Shown piece by piece: positions 1 through 13,900 of a stretch of 64,000 nt of DNA. Position 1 is the stretch's first letter. Every line of letters starts with the position of its first letter. This stretch comes from Yamagishiella unicocca. Its lineage: Eukaryota; Chlorophyta; Chlorophyceae; Chlamydomonadales; Volvocaceae. The notes beneath the pieces were generated by a model. That model saw nothing but the letters and a program-made list of their open reading frames with translations, searched no databases and had not been told where the DNA came from. A program made the translations under genes and the position numbers. The DNA is taken from assembly GCA_003116995.1 (NCBI GenBank), contig BDSL01000179.1:1-64000 (forward strand), written 5' to 3'.

Positions 1-1881
1 CACAGAGTCACAGGAGTCACAGGAGTCACAGGAGTCACAGGAGTCACAGGAGTCAGGAGGAGTGGCAGGGTGGCAGTGGCAGGAGTCACAGGAGTGCAGG
101 AGTGGCAGGAGTCACAGGAGTCACAGGAGTGGCAGGAGTCAGGAGTGGCAGGAGTCACAGGAGTGGCAGGAGTCACAGGAGTCACAGGAGTGGCAGGAGT
201 CACAGGAGTGGCAGGAGTCACAGGAGTGGGCAGGAGTCACAGGAGTGCAGGAGTCACAGGAGTGGCAGGAGTCACAGGAGTGGCAGGAGTGGGCAGGAGT
301 GGCAGGAGTGGCAGGAGTGGCAGGAGTCACAGGGCAGGAGTGGCAGGAAGTGGCACAGGAGTGGCAGGAGTCACAGGAGTGGCAGGAGTCACAGGAGTAC
401 AGGAGTGAGTCAGGAGTCACAGGAGTCACAGGAGTGGCAGGAGTCACAGGAGTGCAGCAGGAGTCACAGGAGTGGCAGAGTCACAGGAGTGGCAGGAGTC
501 ACAGGAGTGGCAGGAGTGGCAGCAAGGAAGTCACAGGAAGTGCCAGGAGTCAGCAGGAGTCACAGGAGTCGGGTCCACAGGAGTCAGAGTGGCAGAGTCA
601 CAGGATCAAGGAGTGGCAGGAGTCACAGGAGTGGCAGGAGTCACAGGAGTGCAGGAGTCAGGAGTCACAGGAGTGGCAGGAGTGGCAGGAGTCACAGGAG
701 TGGCAGGAGTGGCAGGAGTCACAGGAGTCAGGAGTGGCAGGAGTCACAGGAGTCAAGGGTCAAGGAGTCACAGGAGTCACAGGAGTGGCAGGAGTCACAG
801 GAGTCACAGGAGTGGCAGGAGTCACAGGAGTCACAGGAGTGGCAGGAGTCACAGGAGTGGCAGGAGTCACAGGAGTGGCAGGAGTGGCAGGAGTCACAGG
901 AGTGGCAGGAGTGGCAGGAGTCACAGGAGTGGCAGGAGTCACAGGAGTCACAGGAGTGGCAGGAGTCACAGGAGTCACAGGAGTGGCAGGAGTCACAGGA
1001 GTCACAGGAGTGCAGGAGTGCAGGAGTCACAGGAGTGGCAGGAGTCACAGGAGTCACAGGAGTGGCAGGAGTCACAGGAGTGGCAGGAGTCACAGGAGTG
1101 GCAGGAGTCACAGGAGTGGCAGGAGTCACAGGAGTGGCAGGAGTCACAGGAGTCACAGGAGTGGCAGGAGTCACAGGAGTCACAGGAGTGGCAGGAGTCA
1201 CAGGAGTGCAGGAGTGGCAGGAGTCACAGGAGTGCAGGAGTGGCAGGAGTCACAGGAGTGGCAGGAGTGGCAGGAGTCACAGGAGTCACAGGAGTGGCAG
1301 GAGTCACAGGAGTGGCAGGAGTGGCAGGAGTCACAGGAGTGGCAGGAGTGCAGGAGTCACAGAGTGGCAGGAGTGGCAGGAGTCACAGGAGTCACAGGAG
1401 TGGCAGGAGTCACAGGAGTGGCAGGAGTCAGGACAGGAGTCACAGGAGTGGCAGGAGTCACAGGTGGCAGGAGTCACAGGAGTGGCAGGAGTCACAGGAG
1501 TGGCAGGAGTCACAGGAGTGGCAGGAGTCACAGGAGTGGCAGGAGTGGCAGGAGTCACAGGAGTGGCAGGAGTGGCAGGAGTCACAGGAGTGGCAGGAGT
1601 GGCAGGAGTCACAGGAGTCACAGGAGTGGCAGGAGTCACAGGAGTGGCAGGAGTGCAGGAGTCACAGAGTGGCAGGAGGAGTCACAGGAGTCACAGGAGT
1701 GGCAGGAGTCACAGGAGTCACAGGAGTCACAGGAGTGGCAGGAGTCACAGGAATGGCAGGAGTCACAGGAGTCACAGGAGTGGCAGGAGTCACAGGAGTG
1801 GCAGGAGTCACAGGAGTGGCAGGAGTCACAGGAGTGGCAGGAGTCACAGGAGTGGCAGGAGTCACAGGAGTCACAGGAGTC
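1..1881. repeat. 9-bp minisatellite built from two alternating words
   Basis: The stretch consists almost wholly of AGGAGTCAC and AGGAGTGGC in irregular order, with occasional 8-bp slips (AGGAGTGC) and short deletions. It is already in progress at base 1, so the true left edge lies outside the window. Because the unit is a multiple of three and lacks stops, several frames stay open and read VTGVAG, QESQEW, SHRSGR, or HSCDS/TPATP on the minus strand. None has a start context, a unique flank or an intron, so I do not call a gene. It ends at a non-repetitive 50-bp junction (1882-1932) before the next array. Confidence 0.95.
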
Positions 1882-1932
1882 TTATGTGACTCCATGTGAC
1901 TTCATTGAATAATAATGACTCCTGTGGCTATA

Positions 1933-4900
1933 TGTCGCCCGAGCCGCCCAGCCCGGCGCCGCTCTCGCCGCAGCCTTCATCACCCGAGTCGCCCAGCCCG
2001 GCGCCGCCCTCGCCTGCGCCACCGTCGCCCAAGCCGCCCAGCCCGGCGCCGCTCTCGCCGCAGCCGCCATCACCCGAGCCGCCCAGCCCGGCGCCGCCCT
2101 TGCCTCAGCCACCGTCGCCCGAGCCGCTCAGCCCGGCGCCGCTCTCGCCTCAGCCGCCATCACCCGAGCCACCCAGCCCGGCGCCGCCCTCGCCTCAGCC
2201 GCCATCACCCGAGCCGCCCAGCCTGGCGCCGCCCTCACTGTAGCCGCCGTCGCCCGAGCCGCCCAGCCCGGCGCCACCCTCGCCACAGCCGCCGTCGCCC
2301 GGGCCGCCCAGCCCGGCGCCGCCCTTGCCTCAGCCACCGTCGCCCGAGCCGCCCAGCCCGGCGCCGCTCTCGCCGCAGCCGCCATCACCCGAGCCGCCCA
2401 GCCTGGCGCCGCCCTCGCCTCAGCCTCCGTCGCCCGAGCCGGCCCGCCCGGCGCCGCCCTCGCCTGCGCCAGCGTCGCCCGAGCCGTGAAGTCAGGCGCC
2501 GCCCTCGCCACAGCCGCCGTCGCCCAAGCCGCCCAGCCCGGCGCCGCCCTCGCCACAGCCGGCGTCGCCCGAGCCGGTCCGCCCGGCGCCGCACTCGCCT
2601 GCGCCACCGTCCCCCGAGCCGCCCAGCCCGGCGCCGCCCTCGCCTGCGCTGCTGTGGCCCGAACCGCCCAGCCCGGCGCCGCCCATGCCTCAGCCGCCGT
2701 CGCCCGAGCCGCCCAGCCAGGCGCCGCTCTCTCCGCAGCCGCCATCACCCGAGCCGCCCAGCCCGGCACCACCCTCACCGCAGCCGCCGTCGCCCGAGCC
2801 GCCCAGCTCGGCGCCGCCTTCGCCTGCGCCGCCGTTGCCCGAATCGCCCAGCCTGGCGCCGCCCTCACCGCAGCCGCCATCACCCGAGCCACCCAGCCCG
2901 GCGCCGCCCTCGCCTCAGCCGCCATCACCCGAGCCGCCCAGCCCGGCGCCGCCCTCACCGCAGCCACCGTCGCCCGAGCCGCCCAGCCCGGCGCCGCCCT
3001 CGCCACAGCCGCCGTCGCCTGAGTCGGCCAGTCAGGCGCCGCCCTCGCCTCAGCCGCCGTCGCCCGAGCCGCCCAGCCTGGCGCCGTCCTCGCCACAGCC
3101 ACCATCGCCCGAGCCGCCCAGCCCGGCGCCGCCCTCGCCACAGCCACCATCGCCCGAGCCGCCCAGCCCGGCGCCGCCCTCGCCTGCGCCACCGTCGCCC
3201 GAGCCGCCCAGCCTGGCGCCGCCCTCGCCTAAGCTGCTGTGGCCCGAACCGCCCAGCCCGGCGCCGCCCACGCCTCATTCGCCATCGCCCGAGCCGCCCA
3301 GCCCGGCGCCGCTCTCGCCGCAGCCGCCATCACCCGAGCCGCCCAGCCCGGCGCCGCCCTTGCCTCAGCCACCGTCGCCCGAGCTGCTCAGCCCGGCGCC
3401 GCTCTCGCCGCAGCCGCCATCACCCGAGCCGCCCAGCCCGGCGCCGCCCTCACCGCAGCCACCGTCGCCCGAGCCGCCCAGCCCGGCGCCGCCTTCGCCT
3501 TCGCTGCCGTCGCCCGAGCCGCCCAGCCCGGGACCGTCCTCGCCGCAGCCGCCATCGCCCGAGCCGCCCAGCCCGGCGCCGCCCTCGCCTGCGCCACCGT
3601 CGTCCGAGCCGCCCAGCCCGGCGCCGCACTCGCCTGCGCCACCGTCTTCCGAGCCGCCCAGCCTGGCGCCGCCCTCGCCTGCGCTGCTGTGGCCTGAACC
3701 GCCCAGCCCGGCGCCGCCCATGCCTCACCCGCCATCGCCCGAGCCGCCCAGCCCGGCGCCGCTCTCGCCGCAGCCGCCATCACCCGAGCCGCCCAGCTCG
3801 GCGCCGCCTTCGCCTGCCCCGCCGTCGCCCGAGCCGCCCAGCTCGGCGCCGCCTTCGCCTGCGCCGCCGTCGGCCGAGCCGCCCAGCCTGGCGCTGCCCT
3901 CACCGCAGCCGCCTTCGTCCGAGCCGCCCAGCCCGGCGCCACCCTCGCCACAGCCGCCGTCGCCCGAGCCGCCCAGCCCGGCGCCGCCCTCGCCACAGCC
4001 ACCATCGTTCGAGCCGCCCAGCCCGGCGCCGCCTTCGCCTTCGCTGCCGTCGCCCTAGCCGCCCAGCCCGGGACCGTCCTCGCCGCAGCCGCCATCGCCC
4101 GAGCCGCCCAGCCCGGCGCCGCCCTCGCCTGCGCCACCGTCGTCCGAGCCGCCCAGCCCGGCGCCGCACTCGCCTGCGCCACCGTCTTCCGAGCCGCCCA
4201 GCCTGGCGCCGCCCTCGCCTGCGCTGCTGTGGCCTGAACCGCCCAGCCCGGCGCCGCCCATGCCTCACCCGCCATCGCCCGAGCCGCCCAGCCCGGCGCC
4301 GCTCTCGCCGCAGCCGCCATCACCCGAGCCGCCCAGCTCGGCGCCGCCTTCGCCTGCCCCGCCGTCGCCCGAGCCGCCCAGCTCGGCGCCGCCTTCGCCT
4401 GCGCCGCCGTCGGCCGAGCCGCCCAGCCTGGCGCTGCCCTCACCGCAGCCGCCTTCGTCCGAGCCGCCCAGCCCGGCGCCACCCTCGCCACAGCCGCCGT
4501 CGCCCGAGCCGCCCAGCCCGGCGCCGCCCTCGCCACAGCCACCATCGTTCGAGCCGCCCAGCCCGGCGCCGCACTCGCCTGCGCCACCGTCTTCCGAGCC
4601 GCCCAGCCTGGCGCCGCCCTCGCCTGCGCTGCTGTGGCCTGAACCGCCTAGCCCGGCGCCGCCCATGCCTCATCCGCCATCGCCCGAGCCGCCCAGCCCG
4701 GCGCCGCTCTCACCGCAGCCGCCATCACCCGAGCCGCCCAGCCCGGCACCACCCTCACCGCAGCCGCCGTCGCCCGAGCCGCCCAGCTCGGCGCCGCCGT
4801 CGCCTGCGCCGCCGTCGGCCGAGCCGCCCAGCCTGGCGCCGCCCTCACTGTAGCCGCCGTCGCCCGAGCCGCCCAGCCCGGCGCCACCCTCGCCACAGCC

Positions 4901-7900
4901 GCCGTCGCCCGGGCCGCCCAGCCCGGCGCCGCCCTTGCCTCAGCCACCGTCGCCCGAGCCGCCCAGCCCGGCGCCGCTCTCGCCGCAGCCGGCATCACCC
5001 GAGCCGCCCAGCCTGGCGCCGCCCTCGCCTCAGCCTCCGTCGCCCGAGCCGGCCCGCCCGGCGCCGCCCTCGCCTGCGCCAGCGTCGCCCGAGCCGCCAA
5101 GCCCGGCGCCGCCCTCGCCTGCGCCACCGTCGCCCAAGCCGCCCAGCCCGGCGCCGCCCTCGCCACAGCCGCCGTCGCCCGAGCCGGCCCGCCCGGCGCC
5201 GCACTCGCCTGCGCCACCGTCTTCCGAGCCGCCCAGCCTGGCGCCGCCCTCGCCTGCGCTGCTGTGGCCCGAACCGCCCAGCCCGGCGCCGCCCGTGCCT
5301 CATCCGCCATCGCCCGAGCCGCCCAGCCCGGCGCCGCTCTCACCGCAGCCGCCATCACCCGAGCCGCCCAGCCCGGCACCACCCTCACCGCAGCCGCCGT
5401 CGCCCGAGCCGCCCAGCTCGGCGCCGCCGTCGCCTGCGCCGCCGTCGGCCGAGCCGCCCAGCCTGGCGCCGCCCTCACTGTAGCCGCCGTCGCCCGAGCC
5501 GCCCAGCCCGGCGCCACCCTCGCCACAGCCGCCGTCGCCATGGCCGCCCAGCCCGGCGCCGCCCTTGCCTCAGCCACCGTCGCCCGAGCCGCCCAGCCCG
5601 GCGCCGCTCTCGCCGCAGCCGCCATCACCCGAGCCGCCCAGCCTGGCGCCGCCCTCGCCTCAGCCTCCGTCGCCCGAGCCGGCCCGCCCGGCGCCGCCCT
5701 CGCCTGCGCCAGCGTCGCCCGAGCCGCCAAGCCCGGCGCCGCCCTCGCCTGCGCCACCGTCGCCCAAGCCGCCCAGCCCGGCGCCGCCCTCGCCACAGCC
5801 GCCGTCGCCCGAGCCGGCCCGCTCGGCGCCGCACTCGCCTGCGCCACCGTCGCCCGAGCCGCCCAGCCCGGCGCCGCCCTCGCCTGCGCTGCTGTGGCCC
5901 GAACCGCCCAGCCCGGCGCCGCCCATGCCTCAGCCGCCGTCGGCCGAGCCGCCCAGCCTGGCGCTGCCCTCACCGCAGCCGCCTTCGTCCGAGCCGCCCA
6001 GCCCGGCGCCACCCTCGCCACAGCCGCCGTCGCCCGAGCCGCCCAGCCCGGCGCCGCCCTCGCCACAGCCACCATCGTTCGAGCCGCCCAGCCCGGCGCC
6101 GCCTTCGCCTTCGCTGCCGTCGCCCTAGCCGCCCAGCCCGGGACCGTCCTCGCCGCAGCCGCCATCGCCCGAGCCGCCCAGCCCGGCGCCGCCCTCGCCT
6201 GCGCCACCGTCGTCCGAGCCGCCCAGCCCGGCGCCGCACTCGCCTGCGCCACCGTCTTCCGAGCCGCCCAGCCTGGCGCCGCCCTCGCCTGCGCTGCTGT
6301 GGCCTGAACCGCCTAGCCCGGCGCCGCCCATGCCTCACCCGCCATCGCCCGAGCCGCCCAGCCCGGCGCCGCTCTCGCCGCAGCCGCCATCACCCGAGCC
6401 GCCCAGCTCGGCGCCGCCTTCGCCTGCCCCGCCGTCGCCCGAGCCGCCCAGCTCGGCGCCGCCTTCGCCTGCGCCGCCGTCGGCCGAGCCGCCCAGCCTG
6501 GCGCTGCCCTCACCGCAGCCGCCTTCGTCCGAGCCGCCCAGCCCGGCGCCACCCTCGCCACAGCCGCCGTCGCCCGAGCCGCCCAGCCCGGCGCCGCCCT
6601 CGCCACAGCCACCATCGTTCGAGCCGCCCAGCCCGGCGCCGCACTCGCCTGCGCCACCGTCTTCCGAGCCGCCCAGCCTGGCGCCGCCCTCGCCTGCGCT
6701 GCTGTGGCCTGAACCGCCCAGCCCGGCGCCGCCCATGCCTCATCCGCCATCGCCCGAGCCGCCCAGCCCGGCACCACCCTCACCGCAGCCGCCGTCGCCC
6801 GAGCCGCCCAGCTCGGCGCCGCCGTCGCCTGCGCCGCCGTCGGCCGAGCCGCCCAGCCTGGCGCCGCCCTCACTGTAGCCGCCGTCGCCCGAGCCGCCCA
6901 GCCCGGCGCCACCCTCGCCACAGCCGCCGTCGCCATGGCCGCCCAGCCCGGCGCCGCCCTTGCCTCAGCCACCGTCGCCCGAGCCGCCCAGCCCGGCGCC
7001 GCTCTCGCCGCAGCCGCCATCACCCGAGCCGCCCAGCCTGGCGCCGCCCTCGCCTCAGCCTCCGTCGCCCGAGCCGGCCCGCCCGGCGCCGCCCTCGCCT
7101 GCGCCAGCGTCGCCCGAGCCGCCAAGCCCGGCGCCGCCCTCGCCTGCGCCACCGTCGCCCAAGCCGCCCAGCCCGGCGCCGCCCTCGCCACAGCCGCCGT
7201 CGCCCGAGCCGGCCCGCTCGGCGCCGCACTCGCCTGCGCCACCGTCGCCCGAGCCGCCCAGCCCGGCGCCGCCCTCGCCTGCGCTGCTGTGGCCCGAACC
7301 GCCCAGCCCGGCGCCGCCCATGCCTCAGCCGCCGTCGGCCGAGCCGCCCAGCCTGGCGCTGCCCTCACCGCAGCCGCCTTCGTCCGAGCCGCCCAGCCCG
7401 GCGCCACCCTCGCCACAGCCGCCGTCGCCCGAGCCGCCCAGCCCGGCGCCGCCCTCGCCACAGCCACCATCGTTCGAGCCGCCCAGCCCGGCGCCGCCTT
7501 CGCCTTCGCTGCCGTCGCCCTAGCCGCCCAGCCCGGGACCGTCCTCGCCGCAGCCGCCATCGCCCGAGCCGCCCAGCCCGGCGCCGCCCTCGCCTGCGCC
7601 ACCGTCGTCCGAGCCGCCCAGCCCGGCGCCGCACTCGCCTGCGCCACCGTCTTCCGAGCCGCCCAGCCTGGCGCCGCCCTCGCCTGCGCTGCTGTGGCCT
7701 GAACCGCCTAGCCCGGCGCCGCCCATGCCTCACCCGCCATCGCCCGAGCCGCCCAGCCCGGCGCCGCTCTCGCCGCAGCCGCCATCACCCGAGCCGCCCA
7801 GCTCGGCGCCGCCTTCGCCTGCCCCGCCGTCGCCCGAGCCGCCCAGCTCGGCGCCGCCTTCGCCTGCGCCGCCGTCGGCCGAGCCGCCCAGCCTGGCGCT

Positions 7901-10900
7901 GCCCTCACCGCAGCCGCCTTCGTCCGAGCCGCCCAGCCCGGCGCCACCCTCGCCACAGCCGCCGTCGCCCGAGCCGCCCAGCCCGGCGCCGCCCTCGCCA
8001 CAGCCACCATCGTTCGAGCCGCCCAGCCCGGCGCCGCACTCGCCTGCGCCACCGTCTTCCGAGCCGCCCAGCCTGGCGCCGCCCTCGCCTGCGCTGCTGT
8101 GGCCTGAACCGCCCAGCCCGGCGCCGCCCATGCCTCATCCGCCATCGCCCGAGCCGCCCAGCCCGGCGCCGCTCTCACCGCAGCCGCCATCACCCGAGCC
8201 GCCCAGCCCGGCACCACCCTCACCGCAGCCGCCGTCGCCCGAGCCGCCCAGCTCGGCGCCGCCGTCGCCTGCGCCGCCGTCGGCCGAGCCGCCCAGCCTG
8301 GCGCCGCCCTCACTGTAGCCGCCGTCGCCCGAGCCGCCCAGCCCGGCGCCACCCTCGCCACAGCCGCCGTCGCCCGGGCCGCCCAGCCCGGCGCCGCCCT
8401 TGCCTCAGCCACCGTCGCCCGAGCCGCCCAGCCCGGCGCCGCTCTCGCCGCAGCCGGCATCACCCGAGCCGCCCAGCCTGGCGCCGCCCTCGCCTCAGCC
8501 TCCGTCGCCCGAGCCGGCCCGCCCGGCGCCGCCCTCGCCTGCGCCAGCGTCGCCCGAGCCGCCAAGCCCGGCGCCGCCCTCGCCTGCGCCACCGTCGCCC
8601 AAGCCGCCCAGCCCGGCGCCGCCCTCGCCACAGCCGCCGTCGCCCGAGCCGGCCCGCCCGGCGCCGCACTCGCCTGCGCCACCGTCTTCCGAGCCGCCCA
8701 GCCTGGCGCCGCCCTCGCCTGCGCTGCTGTGGCCCGAACCGCCCAGCCCGGCGCCGCCCGTGCCTCATCCGCCATCGCCCGAGCCGCCCAGCCCGGCGCC
8801 GCTCTCACCGCAGCCGCCATCACCCGAGCCGCCCAGCCCGGCACCACCCTCACCGCAGCCGCCGTCGCCCGAGCCGCCCAGCTCGGCGCCGCCGTCGCCT
8901 GCGCCGCCGTCGGCCGAGCCGCCCAGCCTGGCGCCGCCCTCACTGTAGCCGCCGTCGCCCGAGCCGCCCAGCCCGGCGCCACCCTCGCCACAGCCGCCGT
9001 CGCCCGGGCCGCCCAGCCCGGCGCCGCCCTTGCCTCAGCCACCGTCGCCCGAGCCGCCCAGCCCGGCGCCGCTCTCGCCGCAGCCGCCATCACCCGAGCC
9101 GCCCAGCCTGGCGCCGCCCTCGCCTCAGCCTCCGTCGCCCGAGCCGGCCCGCCCGGCGCCGCCCTCGCCTGCGCCAGCGTCGCCCGAGCCGCCAAGCCCG
9201 GCGCCGCCCTCGCCTGCGCCACCGTCGCCCAAGCCGCCCAGCCCGGCGCCGCCCTCGCCACAGCCGCCGTCGCCCGAGCCGGCCCGCTCGGCGCCGCACT
9301 CGCCTGCGCCACCGTCGCCCGAGCCGCCCAGCCCGGCGCCGCCCTCGCCTGCGCTGCTGTGGCCCGAACCGCCCAGCCCGGCGCCGCCCATGCCTCAGCC
9401 GCCGTCGGCCGAGCCGCCCAGCCTGGCGCTGCCCTCACCGCAGCCGCCTTCGTCCGAGCCGCCCAGCCCGGCGCCACCCTCGCCACAGCCGCCGTCGCCC
9501 GAGCCGCCCAGCCCGGCGCCGCCCTCGCCACAGCCACCATCGTTCGAGCCGCCCAGCCCGGCGCCGCCTTCGCCTTCGCTGCCGTCGCCCTAGCCGCCCA
9601 GCCCGGGACCGTCCTCGCCGCAGCCGCCATCGCCCGAGCCGCCCAGCCCGGCGCCGCCCTCGCCTGCGCCACCGTCGTCCGAGCCGCCCAGCCCGGCGCC
9701 GCACTCGCCTGCGCCACCGTCTTCCGAGCCGCCCAGCCTGGCGCCGCCCTCGCCTGCGCTGCTGTGGCCTGAACCGCCCAGCCCGGCGCCGCCCATGCCT
9801 CACCCGCCATCGCCCGAGCCGCCCAGCCCGGCGCCGCTCTCGCCGCAGCCGCCATCACCCGAGCCGCCCAGCTCGGCGCCGCCTTCGCCTGCCCCGCCGT
9901 CGCCCGAGCCGCCCAGCTCGGCGCCGCCTTCGCCTGCGCCGCCGTCGGCCGAGCCGCCCAGCCTGGCGCTGCCCTCACCGCAGCCGCCTTCGTCCGAGCC
10001 GCCCAGCCCGGCGCCACCCTCGCCACAGCCGCCGTCGCCCGAGCCGCCCAGCCCGGCGCCGCCCTCGCCACAGCCACCATCGTTCGAGCCGCCCAGCCCG
10101 GCGCCGCACTCGCCTGCGCCACCGTCTTCCGAGCCGCCCAGCCTGGCGCCGCCCTCGCCTGCGCTGCTGTGGCCTGAACCGCCCAGCCCGGCGCCGCCCA
10201 TGCCTCATCCGCCATCGCCCGAGCCGCCCAGCCCGGCGCCGCTCTCACCGCAGCCGCCATCACCCGAGCCGCCCAGCCCGGCACCACCCTCACCGCAGCC
10301 GCCGTCGCCCGAGCCGCCCAGCTCGGCGCCGCCGTCGCCTGCGCCGCCGTCGGCCGAGCCGCCCAGCCTGGCGCCGCCCTCACTGTAGCCGCCGTCGCCC
10401 GAGCCGCCCAGCCCGGCGCCACCCTCGCCACAGCCGCCGTCGCCCGGGCCGCCCAGCCCGGCGCCGCCCTTGCCTCAGCCACCGTCGCCCGAGCCGCCCA
10501 GCCCGGCGCCGCTCTCGCCGCAGCCGGCATCACCCGAGCCGCCCAGCCTGGCGCCGCCCTCGCCTCAGCCTCCGTCGCCCGAGCCGGCCCGCCCGGCGCC
10601 GCCCTCGCCTGCGCCAGCGTCGCCCGAGCCGCCAAGCCCGGCGCCGCCCTCGCCTGCGCCACCGTCGCCCAAGCCGCCCAGCCCGGCGCCGCCCTCGCCA
10701 CAGCCGCCGTCGCCCGAGCCGGCCCGCCCGGCGCCGCACTCGCCTGCGCCACCGTCTTCCGAGCCGCCCAGCCTGGCGCCGCCCTCGTCTGCGCTGCTGT
10801 GGCCCGAACCGCCCAGCCCGGCGCCGCCCGTGCCTCATCCGCCATCGCCCGAGCCGCCCAGCCCGGCGCCGCTCTCACCGCAGCCGCCATCACCCGAGCC

Positions 10901-13900
10901 GCCCAGCCCGGCACCACCCTCACCGCAGCCGCCGTCGCCCGAGCCGCCCAGCTCGGCGCCGCCGTCGCCTGCGCCGCCGTCGGCCGAGCCGCCCAGCCTG
11001 GCGCCGCCCTCACTGTAGCCGCCGTCGCCCGAGCCGCCCAGCCCGGCGCCACCCTCGCCACAGCCGCCGTCGCCCGGGCCGCCCAGCCCGGCGCCGCCCT
11101 TGCCTCAGCCACCGTCGCCCGAGCCGCCCAGCCCGGCGCCGCTCTCGCCGCAGCCGCCATCACCCGAGCCGCCCAGCCTGGCGCCGCCCTCGCCTCAGCC
11201 TCCGTCGCCCGAGCCGGCCCGCCCGGCGCCGCCCTCGCCTGCGCCAGCGTCGCCCGAGCCGCCAAGCCCGGCGCCGCCCTCGCCTGCGCCACCGTCGCCC
11301 AAGCCGCCCAGCCCGGCGCCGCCCTCGCCACAGCCGCCGTCGCCCGAGCCGGCCCGCTCGGCGCCGCACTCGCCTGCGCCACCGTCGCCCGAGCCGCCCA
11401 GCCCGGCGCCGCCCTCGCCTGCGCTGCTGTGGCCCGAACCGCCCAGCCCGGCGCCGCCCATGCCTCAGCCGCCGTCGCCCGAGCCGCCCAGCCCGGCGCC
11501 GCTCTCTCCGCAGCCGCCATCACCCGAGCCGCCCAGCCCGGCACCACCCTCACCGCAGCCGCCGTCGCCCGAGCCGCCCAGCTCGGCGCCGCCTTCGCCT
11601 GCGCCGCCGTCGCCCGAATCGCCCAGCCTGGCGCCGCCCTCACCGCAGCCGCCCTCGCCCGAGCCGCCCAGCCCGGCGCCGCCCTCGCCACAGCTGCCGT
11701 CGCCCGAGCCGGCCCGCCCGGCGCCGCCCTCGCCTGCGCTGCTGTGGCCCGAGCCGCCCAGCCCGGTGCCACTCTCGCCGCAGCCGCCGTCGCCCAAGCC
11801 GCCCAGCTCGGCGCCGCCCTCGCCTCAGCCGCCGTCGCCCGAGCCGCCCATCCCGGCGCCGCCCTCGCCGCAGCCGCCGTCGCCCGAGCCGCCCAGGCCA
11901 GCGCCAACCTTGCCTGCGCTGCCGTCGCCCGAGCCGCCCAGCCCGGCGCCGCCCTCGCCGCAGCCGCCGTTACCCGAGCCGCCCAGCCTGGCGCCTCCTT
12001 CGCCTGCGCCGCCGTCGCCCGAGCCGCCCAGCCTGGCGCCGCCCTTGCCTCAGCCACCGTCGCCCGAGCCGGCCCGCCCGGCGCCGCACTCGCCTGCGCC
12101 ACCGTCTTCCGAGCCGCCCAGCCTGGCGCCGCCCTCGTCTGCGCTGCTGTGGCCCGAACCGCCCAGCCCGGCGCCGCCCGTGCCTCATCCGCCATCGCCC
12201 GAGCCGCCCAGCCCGGCGCCGCTCTCACCGCAGCCGCCATCACCCGAGCCGCCCAGCCCGGCACCACCCTCACCGCAGCCGCCGTCGCCCGAGCCGCCCA
12301 GCTCGGCGCCGCCGTCGCCTGCGCCGCCGTCGGCCGAGCCGCCCAGCCTGGCGCCGCCCTCACTGTAGCCGCCGTCGCCCGAGCCGCCCAGCCCGGCGCC
12401 ACCCTCGCCACAGCCGCCGTCGCCCGGGCCGCCCAGCCCGGCGCCGCCCTTGCCTCAGCCACCGTCGCCCGAGCCGCCCAGCCCGGCGCCGCTCTCGCCG
12501 CAGCCGCCATCACCCGAGCCGCCCAGCCTGGCGCCGCCCTCGCCTCAGCCTCCGTCGCCCGAGCCGGCCCGCCCGGCGCCGCCCTCGCCTGCGCCAGCGT
12601 CGCCCGAGCCGCCAAGCCCGGCGCCGCCCTCGCCTGCGCCACCGTCGCCCAAGCCGCCCAGCCCGGCGCCGCCCTCGCCACAGCCGCCGTCGCCCGAGCC
12701 GGCCCGCTCGGCGCCGCACTCGCCTGCGCCACCGTCGCCCGAGCCGCCCAGCCCGGCGCCGCCCTCGCCTGCGCTGCTGTGGCCCGAACCGCCCAGCCCG
12801 GCGCCGCCCATGCCTCAGCCGCCGTCGCCCGAGCCGCCCAGCCCGGCGCCGCTCTCTCCGCAGCCGCCATCACCCGAGCCGCCCAGCCCGGCACCACCCT
12901 CACCGCAGCCGCCGTCGCCCGAGCCGCCCAGCTCGGCGCCGCCTTCGCCTGCGCCGCCGTCGCCCGAATCGCCCAGCCTGGCGCCGCCCTCACCGCAGCC
13001 GCCCTCGCCCGAGCCGCCCAGCCCGGCGCCGCCCTCGCCACAGCTGCCGTCGCCCGAGCCGGCCCGCCCGGCGCCGCCCTCGCCTGCGCTGCTGTGGCCC
13101 GAGCCGCCCAGCCCGGTGCCACTCTCGCCGCAGCCGCCGTCGCCCAAGCCGCCCAGCTCGGCGCCGCCCTCGCCTCAGCCGCCGTCGCCCGAGCCGCCCA
13201 TCCCGGCGCCGCCCTCGCCGCAGCCGCCGTCGCCCGAGCCGCCCAGGCCAGCGCCAACCTTGCCTGCGCTGCCGTCGCCCGAGCCGCCCAGCCCGGCGCC
13301 GCCCTCGCCGCAGCCGCCGTTACCCGAGCCGCCCAGCCTGGCGCCTCCTTCGCCTGCGCCGCCGTCGCCCGAGCCGCCCAGCCTGGCGCCGCCCTTGCCT
13401 CAGCCACCGTCGCCCGAGCCGCCAAGCCCGGCGCCGCCCTCGCCACAGCCGCCATCGCCCGAGCCATCCAGCCCGGCGCCGCCCTCGCCTCAGCCGCCGT
13501 CGCCCGAGCCGGCTTGCCCGGCGCCGCCCACACCACAGCCACCGTCGCCCGAGCCGCCCAGCCCGGCGCCGCCCTCGCCGCAGCCGCCATCGCCCGAGCC
13601 GCCCAGCCCGGCGCCGCCCTCGCCTCAGCCGCCGTCACCCGAGCCGCCCAGCCCGGCGCCGCCCTCGCCACAGCTGCCGTAGCTAGAACCGGCCAGCCCG
13701 GCGTCGCCCTCTTCTGCACTGCTGTGGCCCAAGCCGCCCAGCCAGGCGCCACCTTCGCCTGCACCGCCATCGCCCGAGCCGCCAAGGCCGGCGCCAACCT
13801 TGCCTTCGCCGCCGTCGCCTGAGCCGCCCATCCCGGCGCCGCCCTCGCCGCAGCCGCCGTCGCCCGAGCCGCCCAGGCCGGCGCCAACCTTGCCTGCGCT

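Noticed and set aside
1..1881. CRISPR-like array
   Set aside because: No spacer-repeat alternation of the right size; units are 9 bp and continuous, and the genome is eukaryotic.
62..1912. Long frames (VTGVAG, QESQEW, SHRSGR) in the 9-bp minisatellite, superficially elastin-like
   Set aside because: All three plus frames and some minus frames are open because the 9-bp unit lacks stops; no supporting gene structure.
1915..13686. 3,923-codon plus-strand frame rich in [12 protein letters not shown] repeats as a protein gene
   Set aside because: It is the +1 frame of the 45-bp satellite; there is no unique domain, signal peptide or intron, and openness follows from codon composition. Kept only as a finding to test.
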